Origin: Sporolactobacillus mangiferae
GTDB lineage: Bacteria; Bacillota; Bacilli; Bacillales; Sporolactobacillaceae
Reading direction: 5' to 3'
Length of the DNA: 64,000 nucleotides
Assembly (NCBI RefSeq): GCF_023336505.1
Contig: NZ_JAMAST010000002.1
Location: 310,001-374,000 of the forward strand
Position 1 is the stretch's first letter, and every line of letters begins with the position of its first letter. The translations under genes were made by a program, and so were the position numbers. Of the stretch, positions 16,987 to 26,056 are shown one piece after another. The notes under the pieces were generated by a model. The model saw nothing but the letters and a program-made list of their open reading frames with translations. It was not told the DNA's origin and searched no databases.

Positions 16987-17637
16987 ATGAAGACCATTTA
17001 TTTCGTGAGACATGGACGGACATTGTTTAATCACCTGAGTAAAGTACAGGGCATTTCCGACACGCCACTGACAGACATCGGCGAGCAGAAAGCGACTGAA
17101 CTTGGCGAGCTTTTTAAATCACAGGGAATCTCCTTTGATGCAGCCTACTCAAGTGATCTCGGACGTACCAGACGAACGTCCAGGCTGATTATCGACCATT
17201 CTTTAAATCCTGATCTCTCTGTTATAGAAACAAAGAATCTCCGTGAGATCAGCTTTGGCCAGTTTGAAGGCGATCACAATGATCAGATGTGGAAAGCAGT
17301 CAGCAAGGCAATGGAGGATCCCGATTTGCGCGGTGACTCTCCGGATGAAGCTAAAATCAATGCTCTGGCTGCATTGAAGTCATTAGACACGACCGGGCTT
17401 GCAGAAAGCTATGATGATGTTAAAAAACGGATTCAGGCAATCCTTAGTACTATTGTACATGGCGAAGAAGAAAACATCCTGGCAGTCAGCCACGCTTTAT
17501 ACATAGCCTGTCTGATTTATATGCTTTCTGAAGGAAAAATACACGTCACTTCTATTGAAAATACGAGCGTTACCAAAATCATTTTTGAAAACGGCGTGTT
17601 CAAAATTGCCTATATTGGAAGAACAGAAAATTTATAA
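16987..17637 (+). CDS. Histidine phosphatase family protein (phosphoglycerate mutase-like)
   Basis: A 216-residue member of the histidine phosphatase superfamily. The catalytic RHG motif (FVRHGRT, His9) is followed by TPLTDIGEQKA, SDLGRTRRTS, LREISFGQFEG and a second catalytic His (VSHALYI). The length and small-enzyme motifs suggest a broad-specificity phosphatase rather than a glycolytic mutase. The start at 16987 follows GGGAGG, 6 bp away. A strong terminator follows. The substrate cannot be assigned from sequence. Confidence 0.82.
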   Translation: MKTIYFVRHGRTLFNHLSKVQGISDTPLTDIGEQKATELGELFKSQGISFDAAYSSDLGRTRRTSRLIIDHSLNPDLSVIETKNLREISFGQFEGDHNDQMWKAVSKAMEDPDLRGDSPDEAKINALAALKSLDTTGLAESYDDVKKRIQAILSTIVHGEEENILAVSHALYIACLIYMLSEGKIHVTSIENTSVTKIIFENGVFKIAYIGRTENL

Positions 17638-17653
17638 TGGCCTTATTCAGCAG

Positions 17654-17691
17654 AAAAAATCCACCAGTGAAATTGCACTGGTGGATTTTTT
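17654..17691. terminator. Bidirectional terminator
   Basis: The perfect stem AAAAAATCCACCAGTG / CACTGGTGGATTTTTT with a 6-nt loop lies between the phosphatase gene and the convergent hemH. Confidence 0.92.
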
Positions 17692-17726
17692 CTGTCACCC
17701 GATCATTTTAATGAATCGTGTGCTGC

Positions 17727-18677
17727 TCATTGCGCAGACACGTGCAAATCCTGGCATGCATTCAAAACAGCCGAGGCGAGCGCATCAATGAAAAGCGGAT
17801 CAGTATCAGGCATTTGCGGCCGATAGTAAGCGGCGCCCAGAGACTCAACAAGCTGACGGCATCTCTGATCGTTGTCATAGAGCACTTCCAGATGCTCAGA
17901 GACAAAACCGATCGGACAGAAAATAAAATGTGTGTATTTTTTATCCCGCCTTAAGCTTTTAATTTCTTCAAGAACATCCGGTCCAAGCCAAGGTTCTCCG
18001 GTCTTGCCCGCACTTTGCCATGCCTGAGCATAATTACCGATTCGTGCAGCGTCAACAATGGCAAGCGCTGTCTGCTTAACCTGCTCCGGATAGGGGTCGC
18101 CATCTTTGAGTATTCGTTCCGGAAGGCTGTGGGCGGTAAACAGGACAACGGTTTGATCGTGTTCATTTTGCGGTATTTGATCATAAATGGCTCGAACTGA
18201 ATTAGCCCAGAATTCTATGAATTTCTTTTCCGTGAACCAGCTTTTCAGTGACACGATGCTGATTCCTCCAAGTTCTGCTGCTTTGGACTGAGCACGGTCA
18301 ATATAAGACTGGACACTAAAACGAGAGTAATGCGGCGCAAGCGCTAACGAGACCGCCTGCTTCACTCCGTCTTTTTCCATGGCTGCAACCGCGCCTTCGA
18401 TAAATGGCTGTATATATTTCAAACCGAGATAGGAACGAAACGTATACTCCGTCTGCAGCGCATTCAGGCGTTCTGCCAATGCATCGGCCTGTTCCTGTGT
18501 CAGTCTTGCCAGTGGGGACACGCCACCGATTGCTTCATAACGACGTGTAAGATCGTCAATCTGTTCGTCACTGGGCCTTCTTCCATGCCGGATTGCGGTA
18601 TAGTAAGGAACAATATCTTCCTTCTTGTATGGTGTTCCGTAGGCCATAATCAGCAAACCGATCTGCTGTTTACTCAT
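17727..18677 (-). CDS. hemH: Ferrochelatase (coproporphyrin III ferrochelatase)
   Basis: A 316-residue ferrochelatase that inserts Fe(II) into a porphyrin. Gram-positive enzymes of this type (CpfC) are known to act on coproporphyrin III. Visible motifs: LLIMAYGTPY, RHGRRPSDEQ, LGLKYIQPFIE, the active-site His in TAHSLPERI, and the Glu region FVSEHLEVLYD. Soluble, with no signal peptide. ATG at 18677 (MSKQQIG) is preferred, with AAAGGTG 9 bp upstream. It lies downstream of the class A PBP gene as in the B. subtilis pbpF-hemEH locus, but hemE and hemY are absent here. Confidence 0.92.
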   Translation of the reverse strand: MSKQQIGLLIMAYGTPYKKEDIVPYYTAIRHGRRPSDEQIDDLTRRYEAIGGVSPLARLTQEQADALAERLNALQTEYTFRSYLGLKYIQPFIEGAVAAMEKDGVKQAVSLALAPHYSRFSVQSYIDRAQSKAAELGGISIVSLKSWFTEKKFIEFWANSVRAIYDQIPQNEHDQTVVLFTAHSLPERILKDGDPYPEQVKQTALAIVDAARIGNYAQAWQSAGKTGEPWLGPDVLEEIKSLRRDKKYTHFIFCPIGFVSEHLEVLYDNDQRCRQLVESLGAAYYRPQMPDTDPLFIDALASAVLNACQDLHVSAQ

Positions 18678-18699
18678 TTCTTCCAACACCTTTCTCATT

Positions 18700-18763
18700 T
18701 TAGAAAAACCTGGCTTTGCCAAGCTTTTGACATGGGCGAAGTCACCGTCGCACTTATACGATA
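18700..18763 (+). repeat. Dispersed intergenic hairpin repeat, copy C
   Basis: Best-formed copy: TTAGAAAAACCTGGC, hairpin TGGC-TTT-GCCA, then GGGCGAAGTCACC, and right end GTCGCACTTATACGATA. Confidence 0.65.
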
Positions 18764-18794
18764 ATCCGCTGAATTTTAAACTTTCTTAATAGTA

Positions 18795-18962
18795 TTAGAA
18801 AAACAAGGCTTAGCCCGGTCTTATGTTCACGGAATACGATGGCATTCGCGTTCCGCGCAGCGTGTACTTTCCAAAGGACATGATGGATTTTGCACTTCAA
18901 CAGAAGGTCCTCTACCTCTTTCATCATGTTCACAAACGCTCAATGCTGCACCTTATACGATA
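18795..18962 (+). repeat. Dispersed intergenic hairpin repeat, copy D (long form)
   Basis: Same left end as copy C (TTAGAAAAAC). An inserted middle module (about 18822-18910) aligns with copy F, sharing ACGATGGC-type and TTCGCGTT and TACTTTC blocks. The right end, GCACCTTATACGATA, is almost identical to copy C. Confidence 0.5.
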
Positions 18963-19058
18963 CCCCTTTAAGTTATATACGCACGGTCGGACACAAAGGA
19001 CGGACAACTACTTATATTTTATCTCTTTTACTCCTCACTGACGAGAAATTCACGTCTT

Positions 19059-21209
19059 CTATAAATTTGAAAACCAGTTCAGTTGAACGGTCGGTGAGGG
19101 CTTTCCTGCTTTTCCTGTTTGTGAATTGTATGGAACAACATAGTAACGGTCACTGCTCATTGGATTGACAAAATCAATGCGATAGGTATTTTTTCCTTTA
19201 ACTTCACCTTTAAGCTGACTTTTTCCCTTACTTTCCGCGTAAACGCGATACACAATCCTCTTGTCACTCGCCGCATCCCAGGTCAGCTGCAGTGCGGGAA
19301 GAGCGTATTTGCCGAGTACTCCCTTGGCTGTAAGCTTCGTCACCGATGCCATGCGGATCGGCGAGTCAAGGTCCGTAACACCATCGGGCTTCTGAAAGGC
19401 AAGTCTGCTTTCGTTCGGAGTAGCATTAATTACCGATTTAAACAGACGTACGGCATCATCGCTTGATCCGGTTAAATAATTCTTTTTATTGGTTTGATCG
19501 TATCCAATCCACACAGCGCCAACTGTATCCGGAGTATAACCGACAAACCATGCATCACGCAGACCATTTTTCGTATAAGCTGTAGACCCGGTTTTTCCGG
19601 CAATGGAGGCCTGGCTGTAACCTGCCTGCCCCGTGCCGTTTTTCATCACCGACTGCAACATGCGCGTCATATACCAGGCGGTTTGCTTTGAGAAAATTTT
19701 CTTAGATGTCGGCCTGGCTTCTCCGATTTTTTTCCCTTGATGATCATATATTGCCTGAATAAAGAACGGCTGTGACTGGTTCCCATTATTATCAAAAGTT
19801 GTATATGCCGATGCCATTTGCAGCGGAGACACACCTTTGCTCAGTCCGCCAAGTGCAATCGCCAATCCGTGATCCGGCAGGTCAATCCCCATTTTAGACA
19901 AATATGATTTACCTGTTGTGACACCGATCTGATCCAGAAGCCAGACGGCAGGCGCATTCTGCGAAACGGTAATGGCATCATACATCGTCATCTGTCCATT
20001 ATACCGGCCGCTGTAATTTGTCGGTTTGTATCCGTTATAACTGGTTTTCTTATCCTGAAGCATGGAATATGGCTGATATTTTCCTGTATCAAGAGCCGGT
20101 CCATATACCGCGAGCGGCTTAAAAGCAGAACCAGGCTGACGCCTGACACCTACCCGATTGTAACTGCCGCGTACATAGTTGCGTCCGCCCTGAGCCGCCA
20201 GAACACCACCATTTTTATTCATCAGAACAAAAGCACCTTCCGGAGACTGATTGGGGTTGCTGCCCTGAAAATAGACATTATTTTTAAATGCGTTATAGGA
20301 AGCCGTCTGCGCTTCCCGGCTCATGGGAACAACAATTTTGTAACCACCGCGAATCAGGTCGTCTGAACCGATATGATATTGCCGGGCTGCTTCCTCTTTG
20401 ACCAGATCGAGATAGGAATCAAATTCAGGATGTGTTGGAATTTTATGCACATTCAGCCCGAGCGTTTTTCCTTTTAAACGGACGGCTTGTTCAGCTGATA
20501 AATAGCCATTTTTTTGCAGTAAAGACAGAACAAGATTACGCCGCTCCAATGCCTTATCAGAATGCATAATCGGCGAATAGCCGTTGGGGCCCTTGGGCAG
20601 TGCAGCGAGCAGTGCTCCCTCATCTTCCGTCAGCTGGCTGGCATCTTTGTTAAAGAAAAATTTTGATGCCATTTGTACACCGTAGATTCCATGACCGAAG
20701 TAAATCTGATTCAGGTACATTTCCAGAATCTGCTTCTTACTGTACTTCCGTTCCAAGCTGACCGCAATCGCCGCTTCTTTAAATTTTCGAAACCATGTCT
20801 TTTCGTTGGAAAGATAAGCATTTCGTGCGAGTTGCTGAGTAATCGTACTTGCACCTTCAGCCTTATCACCAGCCATCAGATCGGTAACGAGCGCACGCAT
20901 CACTCCACGGAGATCAATCCCTGAATGTTTATAAAAGCGAATATCTTCCGTGACAATAAAAGCGTCCTGCACATGCTGGGGTATTTTTTTTAGAGTGATC
21001 GGATCTCGGTTTTCCGCATACAGACGCGAAAGCTCGTGTCCCTGTTCGTCAACCACTACAGATGTCCGGCTCAATACTAATTTTTCGTCATCTGTATAAT
21101 GATTGCCGATCAGCAGAACAAAAAAATAGAAAAGTAGACCAACGATTGCCGCTCCGATCACGAAATAAGCGGCCTGAAACATTCGCGTTTTCAGCTTGCT
21201 TCGATCCAT
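19059..21209 (-). CDS. pbpF: Class A penicillin-binding protein (PbpF-like)
   Basis: A 716-residue bifunctional enzyme that polymerises glycan strands and cross-links peptides. Order: short cytoplasmic tail, transmembrane helix (~14-35), GT51 transglycosylase domain with EDIRFY (catalytic Glu88) and GASTITQQLARN (119-130), transpeptidase with SAFK (nucleophile Ser361), SQN (416-418) and KTGST (539-543), and a fibronectin III-like C-terminal domain (~625-716). Length and the neighbouring hemH match B. subtilis PbpF (PBP2c), which functions in vegetative cells and sporulation. The ATG follows GAAGGA. Confidence 0.92.
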   Translation of the reverse strand: MDRSKLKTRMFQAAYFVIGAAIVGLLFYFFVLLIGNHYTDDEKLVLSRTSVVVDEQGHELSRLYAENRDPITLKKIPQHVQDAFIVTEDIRFYKHSGIDLRGVMRALVTDLMAGDKAEGASTITQQLARNAYLSNEKTWFRKFKEAAIAVSLERKYSKKQILEMYLNQIYFGHGIYGVQMASKFFFNKDASQLTEDEGALLAALPKGPNGYSPIMHSDKALERRNLVLSLLQKNGYLSAEQAVRLKGKTLGLNVHKIPTHPEFDSYLDLVKEEAARQYHIGSDDLIRGGYKIVVPMSREAQTASYNAFKNNVYFQGSNPNQSPEGAFVLMNKNGGVLAAQGGRNYVRGSYNRVGVRRQPGSAFKPLAVYGPALDTGKYQPYSMLQDKKTSYNGYKPTNYSGRYNGQMTMYDAITVSQNAPAVWLLDQIGVTTGKSYLSKMGIDLPDHGLAIALGGLSKGVSPLQMASAYTTFDNNGNQSQPFFIQAIYDHQGKKIGEARPTSKKIFSKQTAWYMTRMLQSVMKNGTGQAGYSQASIAGKTGSTAYTKNGLRDAWFVGYTPDTVGAVWIGYDQTNKKNYLTGSSDDAVRLFKSVINATPNESRLAFQKPDGVTDLDSPIRMASVTKLTAKGVLGKYALPALQLTWDAASDKRIVYRVYAESKGKSQLKGEVKGKNTYRIDFVNPMSSDRYYVVPYNSQTGKAGKPSPTVQLNWFSNL

Positions 21210-21332
21210 TTTCCTTCACGCCTTTCCACAAAACCCAATCAAACTTACTATGTAGTCTTTGCAATTTCTCTTAACACATTAGCAAAAAATAATAAATTGC
21301 GCAGCATTTAGAAAAAATTTTGACAGGATAGG

Positions 21333-21395
21333 GACAAAAAAACAGCCTGGATCCTCTAAGGACACAAGCTGTTCTGACTGATAAACAGGCTGCAG
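21333..21395 (-). terminator. Terminator of the permease gene
   Basis: On the minus strand, CAGCCTG and CAGGCTG enclose an internal hairpin (GTCC/GGAT region) and are followed by seven Ts. Confidence 0.6.
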
Positions 21396-21403
21396 TCATA
21401 TGC

Positions 21404-22819
21404 TTATTCGACTTTTTCCTGACCGGATGAAACCACGCCTTGCTGCAATGCACTGTGGCGTCTGCTGTACAGGAAATAGACAACCATGCCGATGGCAAAC
21501 CAGACGACAAAACGAATGAGCGTTGCCGCCTGCAGATGGATGATCAGATAAAGACAGGAGAGCACTGCCAGAATAGGCACAACGGGTACCCATGGGGTTC
21601 TGAATCCACGTTTTAATTCCGGTTTTCTAATACGCAGCACAATGATACCGATCGCAACAATGACGAAAGCAAAAAGTGTCCCGATATTTGCAAGCTCGGC
21701 AACAATGCCAATGGGCAGAAAACCAGCTGTAATAATCGTTACGACAGCAACAAGCAAAGTGGAAGTAACCGGTGTCTGATGCTTTTCACTCACTTTTCCA
21801 AACAGCTTAGGAATCAAGCCGTCACGTGCCATTGCAAAGAAAATACGTGTCTGTCCGTATGTGATCACAAGCAGAACAGAGGTAATGCCACAGATCGCGC
21901 CAACCGACACAAGAGCAGAACCCCAGTTAATTCCGATTTGCTGGAGAGCAAAGGCAACCGGAGCAGAAGTATGTTTAAAGGCGGTATATTTCACAACGCC
22001 GGTCAGAATACCGGAAACAACAATGTACAATGCCGTGCAGATGAGCAGAGAAAAGAGAATTCCGCGCGGCAGATTTTTCTGAGGATTCCTTGTCTCTTCG
22101 GCTGCAGTAGAAACCGCATCAAATCCAATGTAAGCGAAGAAAATAACAGCTGCACCGGAAACAACGCCATTAAAACCAAACGGCATAAACGGATGCCAGT
22201 TCGCCGGTTTTATATGCCAGACTGCAAGAACAATAAATAATGCAATGACAATTAATTTAATTGCAACAATAATGCCGTTCAGGTTGGATGTCTGACGGAT
22301 ACCGGAAATGAGCAGCCAGCTGATTAAAGCAATGATAATCATTGCTGGAAGATTGACGACACCACCATCAAGCGGGGCCGAAGTAATGGCCTTAGGAAGA
22401 TCAATCCCGATGCTGCTCAGCAGAGTAACAGCATAACCGGACCATCCGATTGCAACTGCACTGATCGCAACTGCATATTCAAGAATCAAATCCCAGCCGA
22501 TAATCCATGCCCAGATTTCTCCAAGAGCAGCGTAGCTGTATGTATAGGCACTTCCGGCCACTGGAACGGTTGAAGAAAACTCGGCATAGCACAGAGCGGC
22601 AAAAAAGCAGGCCAAACCGGACAATATAAAGGAAATAATCAGAGCCGGACCCGAATAGTTAGCTGCTGCTACGCCGGTCAAGACAAAGATACCTGTACCG
22701 ATAACTGCACCGATCCCAAGCAGAGTCAGGTCTGTCGCGCCAAGCGCTTTCTTTAACCCTTGCTTTCCTTCTGTCTCAGCGATCAGGCTGGCAATCGGTT
22801 TCGTTTTAAAGATACTCAC
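21404..22819 (-). CDS. APC-family amino-acid permease (YfnA-like)
   Basis: A ~471-residue amino acid-polyamine-organocation transporter with 12 predicted transmembrane helices. The N-terminal LTLLGIGAVIGTGIFVLTG is the APC substrate-binding helix 1 motif, and the overall pattern resembles cationic amino-acid transporter-like permeases such as B. subtilis YfnA. The exact substrate is not assignable. A GTG at 22819 with AAAGGAG 9 bp upstream is chosen; a TTG at 22825 lies too close to the ribosome site. The promoter overlaps a perfect inverted repeat that may be an operator. Confidence 0.85.
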   Translation of the reverse strand: MSIFKTKPIASLIAETEGKQGLKKALGATDLTLLGIGAVIGTGIFVLTGVAAANYSGPALIISFILSGLACFFAALCYAEFSSTVPVAGSAYTYSYAALGEIWAWIIGWDLILEYAVAISAVAIGWSGYAVTLLSSIGIDLPKAITSAPLDGGVVNLPAMIIIALISWLLISGIRQTSNLNGIIVAIKLIVIALFIVLAVWHIKPANWHPFMPFGFNGVVSGAAVIFFAYIGFDAVSTAAEETRNPQKNLPRGILFSLLICTALYIVVSGILTGVVKYTAFKHTSAPVAFALQQIGINWGSALVSVGAICGITSVLLVITYGQTRIFFAMARDGLIPKLFGKVSEKHQTPVTSTLLVAVVTIITAGFLPIGIVAELANIGTLFAFVIVAIGIIVLRIRKPELKRGFRTPWVPVVPILAVLSCLYLIIHLQAATLIRFVVWFAIGMVVYFLYSRRHSALQQGVVSSGQEKVE

Positions 22820-22866
22820 TACCAACGTCTCCTTTTAAAATGGATTGAAAAATAATTTCAAAGACA

Positions 22867-22897
22867 ATTATACCTTAAATGTTAGAAAAATTAACAT
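22867..22897 (-). promoter_or_regulatory. Permease promoter with candidate operator
   Basis: On the minus strand: -10 TATAAT (22872-22867), 17 bp, -35 GTTAAT (22895-22890). A perfect inverted repeat ATGTTA-N7-TAACAT (22879-22897) covers the -35 and spacer. The same stretch matches the CodY motif at 11 of 15 positions, so nutrient control by CodY is possible but unproven. Confidence 0.45.
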
Positions 22898-22987
22898 CAA
22901 ATCCACTGATTTTATAAAAAAATTTAAATATTTTATTGACTTAATCATTTAATTTTATTAAAATTTATAATTTCCTTTATTTTTATA

Positions 22988-23002
22988 ATATAATCATTAT
23001 CA
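22988..23002. promoter_or_regulatory. Fur-box-like sequence
   Basis: Reading the minus strand, 13 of 15 positions agree with the 7-1-7 Fur consensus TGATAATNATTATCA. It lies in very AT-rich DNA between the permease and tRNA promoters, and no iron gene is adjacent, so chance is a real possibility. Confidence 0.3.
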
Positions 23003-23045
23003 TGATTATTGTAATAAGTATGTTTAGACAGAATTGTTTTATGTG

Positions 23046-23074
23046 TTGACCTGCATTGTTCTGCGCAGTATAAT
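23046..23074 (+). promoter_or_regulatory. tRNA-Ala promoter
   Basis: TTGACC (23046-23051), 17 bp, TATAAT (23069-23074), 18 bp before the tRNA. Near-consensus sigma-A promoter. Confidence 0.85.
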
Positions 23075-23092
23075 CTGTGTCGTAATCTTTTT

Positions 23093-23165
23093 GGGGCATT
23101 AGCTCAGCTGGGAGAGCGTTGCCTTCGCATGGCAGAGGTCAGGGGTTCGATCCCCCTATGCTCCA
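23093..23165 (+). tRNA. tRNA-Ala (anticodon CGC)
   Basis: A complete 73-nt cloverleaf: acceptor GGGGCAT / ATGCTCC, D arm GCTC...GAGC, anticodon stem TTGCC / GGCAG with loop TTCGCAT (anticodon CGC, reading GCG), T arm AGGGG-TTCGATC-CCCCT and discriminator A. The G3-U70 pair, the alanine identity element, is present. CCA is not encoded. Single gene with its own promoter; the downstream terminator is at 23251-23296. Confidence 0.95.
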
Positions 23166-23220
23166 TTAACCGCGCTGTTAAGGGATTTTTAAGCAAAAGA
23201 GTGAAAATCTGCATAGCGTT

Positions 23221-23240
23221 CAAGAACAGACCTGTTCTTG
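23221..23240. repeat. 20-bp palindrome downstream of tRNA-Ala
   Basis: CAAGAACAG-AC-CTGTTCTTG, perfect 9-bp arms. It lies 55 bp after the tRNA and before the terminator. It might be a processing hairpin or a protein-binding site. Confidence 0.6.
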
Positions 23241-23250
23241 ATTCGTTTTG

Positions 23251-23296
23251 AACCTCTGAGGGTAAGTTTTCAGAAACTTATCCTCGGAGGTTTTTT
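23251..23296 (+). terminator. Terminator after tRNA-Ala
   Basis: The nested stems AACCTC / GAGGTT and GAGG-TAAGTTT / AAACTTA-CCTC around a TCAG loop are followed by six Ts. Confidence 0.85.
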
Positions 23297-23578
23297 GTAT
23301 GCTTAATGTATCGTTGGCGCTTCAATCCAACTTGTCCAATTAAATGACAAATGTCATGCTTCCTTCGGATGAAAATCACTAATACCGGATTCTTTTCATT
23401 GCTACACTGATTACAGACAAATGACGCAAGATCGGTCTTCAGGCTTATATTATTCTGCTCCAAAGGCTGATCAATTTCCGGCTGGCAGCTCGTACAATAA
23501 ATTTATGAAAGGGCAAACCGCAAGATTGAAACCCGCCGCTCTGCAAGGTGGGAATAGACAAATAACTGGAGGACAGCA

Positions 23579-25519
23579 ATGAGTTATATTGAATTAAGGG
23601 ACATTCACAAGTCGTACAAGCTTACAGGAAAACAGAAATTTCCGGTTTTACATGGTATTGACCTGCAAATGGAGCGCGGTGAATTTATCTCCATCCTTGG
23701 TGAATCCGGTGGCGGAAAATCGACGCTGATGAATATTATCGGCGGAATGGACAAGGATTACAGCGGTGACGTACTGATTAACGGCAAAGCGTTGCATGAG
23801 ATGAAGGAAAAGGAACTGGACGACTATCGAAAAACGAATGTTGGTTTTATCTTTCAAAGCTTCAATCTGATCAATCATATGAGTGTTCTAAGCAACGTAC
23901 TGATCACGTTAAAAATGACATCCATGTCGGAAAAAGAACGTATCGCTCATGCCAAAAATTTGCTGATCACGGTCGGACTGGGCGATCATTTGCACAAACG
24001 CCCCAACCAGCTCTCTGGTGGACAGAAACAGCGAGTCGCCATCGCCAGGGCACTGGCGAATAATCCGGATATTATCCTGGCTGACGAGCCAACCGGAGCT
24101 CTTGATAAGAAAAACAGCGAACAGATTATGAAGCTTCTCGATGATATAGCAAAACAAGGTAAACTGGTGATTACCGTTACACACTCGCAGAAAGTTGCCG
24201 ACTACGGGACACGCATCATCAAAATTGACGATGGACAGATTGATGACGATATTCGTCTGAAAGAGGCTTATCCTGTTCCCAAGCATCGTGAAACATCAAA
24301 AACAAAAAATTTAAGCATGGCGGCCACGTTCAAAATGGCTCTGGATAACATTCGCCATAATCTGAAACGCAATATTCTTGTGACGATTGGCGGGGCAATC
24401 GGCATATTCAGCATCATCGTCATGCTAGCTCTCGGTAACGGTGTACAAACATATATTCATGATGAAATCATGAAGACAATCAATCCGACAGTTGTACAGC
24501 TGACAAAGAAAGGCATCAGCCAGCAAGATGGTGAGAGCAGCCAGATAAAAAAATCAGCGGCCGTCTCAAGCAGCGATCTGGAAAAAATGAAAAAGGTCAA
24601 GCATGTGACTTCTGCCGAAAAAGGACTCTTTCTTTCTGCGACTCGTGTCAAGGTTGGTGACAAACTGGCCGTTCCGCAGTACTTTCAAACAGTCGACAGC
24701 GCCGTTCCTGAAAAAGATCTTGCGAAAGGCAGCCATCGCCCCGGGAAAAATGAAATTGGGCTGAGCAAGGATGTTGCAAAACAACTGTCCAGAAAGCCAA
24801 ACAGCCTGATCGGAAAAACAGCGACTTTCTATGTAACAATCACCGATAAAAACCAGCAGCCGATTGTCATGCAGAAAAAGTTAAAAATTTCCGCTATTTT
24901 CAACGGAAACGCTCAAATGGGCCTTTTGACTGCTGATTATCAAACGCTTCAGGAAATGTATGACGCGCATCACCTGACTTTGAAAGCGAACCTGGCAACA
25001 GTCAACATTGATCAAATTGAACATGTGAAAATCGTTCAGGATTATTTCAAAAAACACGGCTATACCGTTCAGGGCGCCGGAGCGTTTCTGGATTCATTGA
25101 ACCTGTACATCTCGCTCGCTTCTTACGTGCTGGCAGGTATCGCCGGGATCTCTTTGCTCGTGTCCGCAATTATGATTATCGTCGTGCTTTATATCAGCGT
25201 AACCGAACGGACAAAGGAGATTGGTATCCTTCGCGCGATTGGAGCAAGACGCAAGGATATTCGCCATCTGTTCTTTTCGGAGGCCAGCCTGCTTGGCCTT
25301 TTCAGCGGCATCATCGGCGTTGCGCTTGCCTCAATCGCTGCGTCCATCGGCAACGCCATTGCCCGCCCGCATATGCATGTGGCCCTGCTTGACGTTACAG
25401 TACCGTTCGTGCTGTTTGGTATACTTGTCAGCGTCGGTATCAGCGTGATTGCCGGACTTGCGCCTTCATCAAAAGCGGCCAATCTCGATCCGGTCGAATC
25501 TCTGAGGAAGTTTGACTAA
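23579..25519 (+). CDS. MacB-like ABC exporter (fused ATPase and permease)
   Basis: A 646-residue fusion of an ABC ATPase and a FtsX/MacB-type permease. The ATPase (~1-230) has Walker [10 protein letters not shown] (41-49), the signature LSGGQ (145-149) and Walker B with DEPTGALD (169-176). The permease follows: one helix (~268-290), a large extracellular domain (~291-520) and three C-terminal helices, with the FtsX motif [21 protein letters not shown] between two of them. MacB-type transporters transmit force across the membrane and export peptides, antibiotics or lipoproteins. No adaptor or two-component system is adjacent, so the substrate is open. The ATG follows GGAGG. Confidence 0.88.
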   Translation: MSYIELRDIHKSYKLTGKQKFPVLHGIDLQMERGEFISILGESGGGKSTLMNIIGGMDKDYSGDVLINGKALHEMKEKELDDYRKTNVGFIFQSFNLINHMSVLSNVLITLKMTSMSEKERIAHAKNLLITVGLGDHLHKRPNQLSGGQKQRVAIARALANNPDIILADEPTGALDKKNSEQIMKLLDDIAKQGKLVITVTHSQKVADYGTRIIKIDDGQIDDDIRLKEAYPVPKHRETSKTKNLSMAATFKMALDNIRHNLKRNILVTIGGAIGIFSIIVMLALGNGVQTYIHDEIMKTINPTVVQLTKKGISQQDGESSQIKKSAAVSSSDLEKMKKVKHVTSAEKGLFLSATRVKVGDKLAVPQYFQTVDSAVPEKDLAKGSHRPGKNEIGLSKDVAKQLSRKPNSLIGKTATFYVTITDKNQQPIVMQKKLKISAIFNGNAQMGLLTADYQTLQEMYDAHHLTLKANLATVNIDQIEHVKIVQDYFKKHGYTVQGAGAFLDSLNLYISLASYVLAGIAGISLLVSAIMIIVVLYISVTERTKEIGILRAIGARRKDIRHLFFSEASLLGLFSGIIGVALASIAASIGNAIARPHMHVALLDVTVPFVLFGILVSVGISVIAGLAPSSKAANLDPVESLRKFD

Positions 25520-25621
25520 ATTCAGCCACGCTGATTCCGCAATCCTCTCGAGCCACCGCTTTAATGCTCAGGCATAATAGTATTTTGTTGGTTTGGATGA
25601 AAGTTATATACTTTCAAGCTG

Positions 25622-25714
25622 TTAGAAAGATTTGGCTAAGCCTGGTCCTTTGCCGTTGATCCTGCATCTGACGGACACTCCATCTGCTCGCTAGCCGCGG
25701 GCGCACTTAAAGTG
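25622..25714 (+). repeat. Dispersed intergenic hairpin repeat, copy E
   Basis: TTAGAAAGATTTGGCTAAGCC left end, a GGTCCTT block shared with copy F, and a right end GGGCGCACTTAAAGTG resembling copy A. Confidence 0.5.
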
Positions 25715-25732
25715 TAAATTGAAGCGCACTAA

Positions 25733-25764
25733 AAAACAACGGATCGTTACTGATCCGTTGTTTC
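25733..25764. terminator. Bidirectional terminator
   Basis: The stem AACAACGGATC / GATCCGTTGTT with a 6-nt loop lies between the exporter gene and the convergent yggT. Confidence 0.85.
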
Positions 25765-26056
25765 ATTTTATCTTTAAAATGGCTAATATCTTTTGAATGC
25801 CAAAGCCAATGATGCTATATACAATTAACGCAAAAACAGCGGAAAGATCAAGGGTATGTTCATTAAATATGATCGGATGAAAGATTCCCTGAAATGGTTT
25901 AAGAATCGGCTCACTCAAGCTGTTCAGGAAATTAACGAAGGGCGTCGGATTGGCACCAAAAAACTGAAGTAAAATATATAAAGCAATCACGACTTGAACA
26001 AAAGTCAGCAAAATACTGATCAATTTAGGAAACATGCCTGTATTTTTTCGTTTCAC
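25763..26056 (-). CDS. YggT-family membrane protein
   Basis: A 97-residue protein with two hydrophobic regions of the YggT family. The loop NSLSEPILKPFQGIFHPI matches the conserved NPxxxPFR-type signature of the family. Relatives such as YlmG sit with cell-division genes or have osmotic roles, but no mechanism is established. Here it stands alone, preceded by GGAAG-type sequence and followed by a terminator. Confidence 0.72.
   Translation of the reverse strand: MKRKNTGMFPKLISILLTFVQVVIALYILLQFFGANPTPFVNFLNSLSEPILKPFQGIFHPIIFNEHTLDLSAVFALIVYSIIGFGIQKILAILKIK

Larger units (their letters stand above)
18678..19058. other. Intergenic region with tandem dispersed repeats
   Basis: 381 bp between the PBP stop and the hemH start. 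It is largely filled by two tandem copies of the dispersed repeat (C and D), both ending in a GCACTTATACGATA-type sequence. Open frames here, including 18823-19041, lack ribosome sites. Confidence 0.55.
23166..23578. other. Region between tRNA-Ala and the ABC exporter gene
   Basis: 413 bp. It holds a 20-bp palindrome (23221-23240), the tRNA terminator (23251-23296), a possible zinc-ribbon open frame on the minus strand (23278-23496) that I do not call as a gene, and a CCCGCC / GGTGGG hairpin (about 23531-23552) shortly before the exporter's ribosome site. Confidence 0.45.

Noticed and set aside
22988-23002. Strong functional claim for the Fur-like box
   Set aside because: 13 of 15 matches in very AT-rich DNA with no iron gene next to it; kept only as a low-confidence site.
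23510-23578. Possible c-di-GMP (GEMM) riboswitch, because of GGGCAAACC
   Set aside because: The second conserved block (GACGCAAAGCC) is missing; only a plain hairpin can be drawn.
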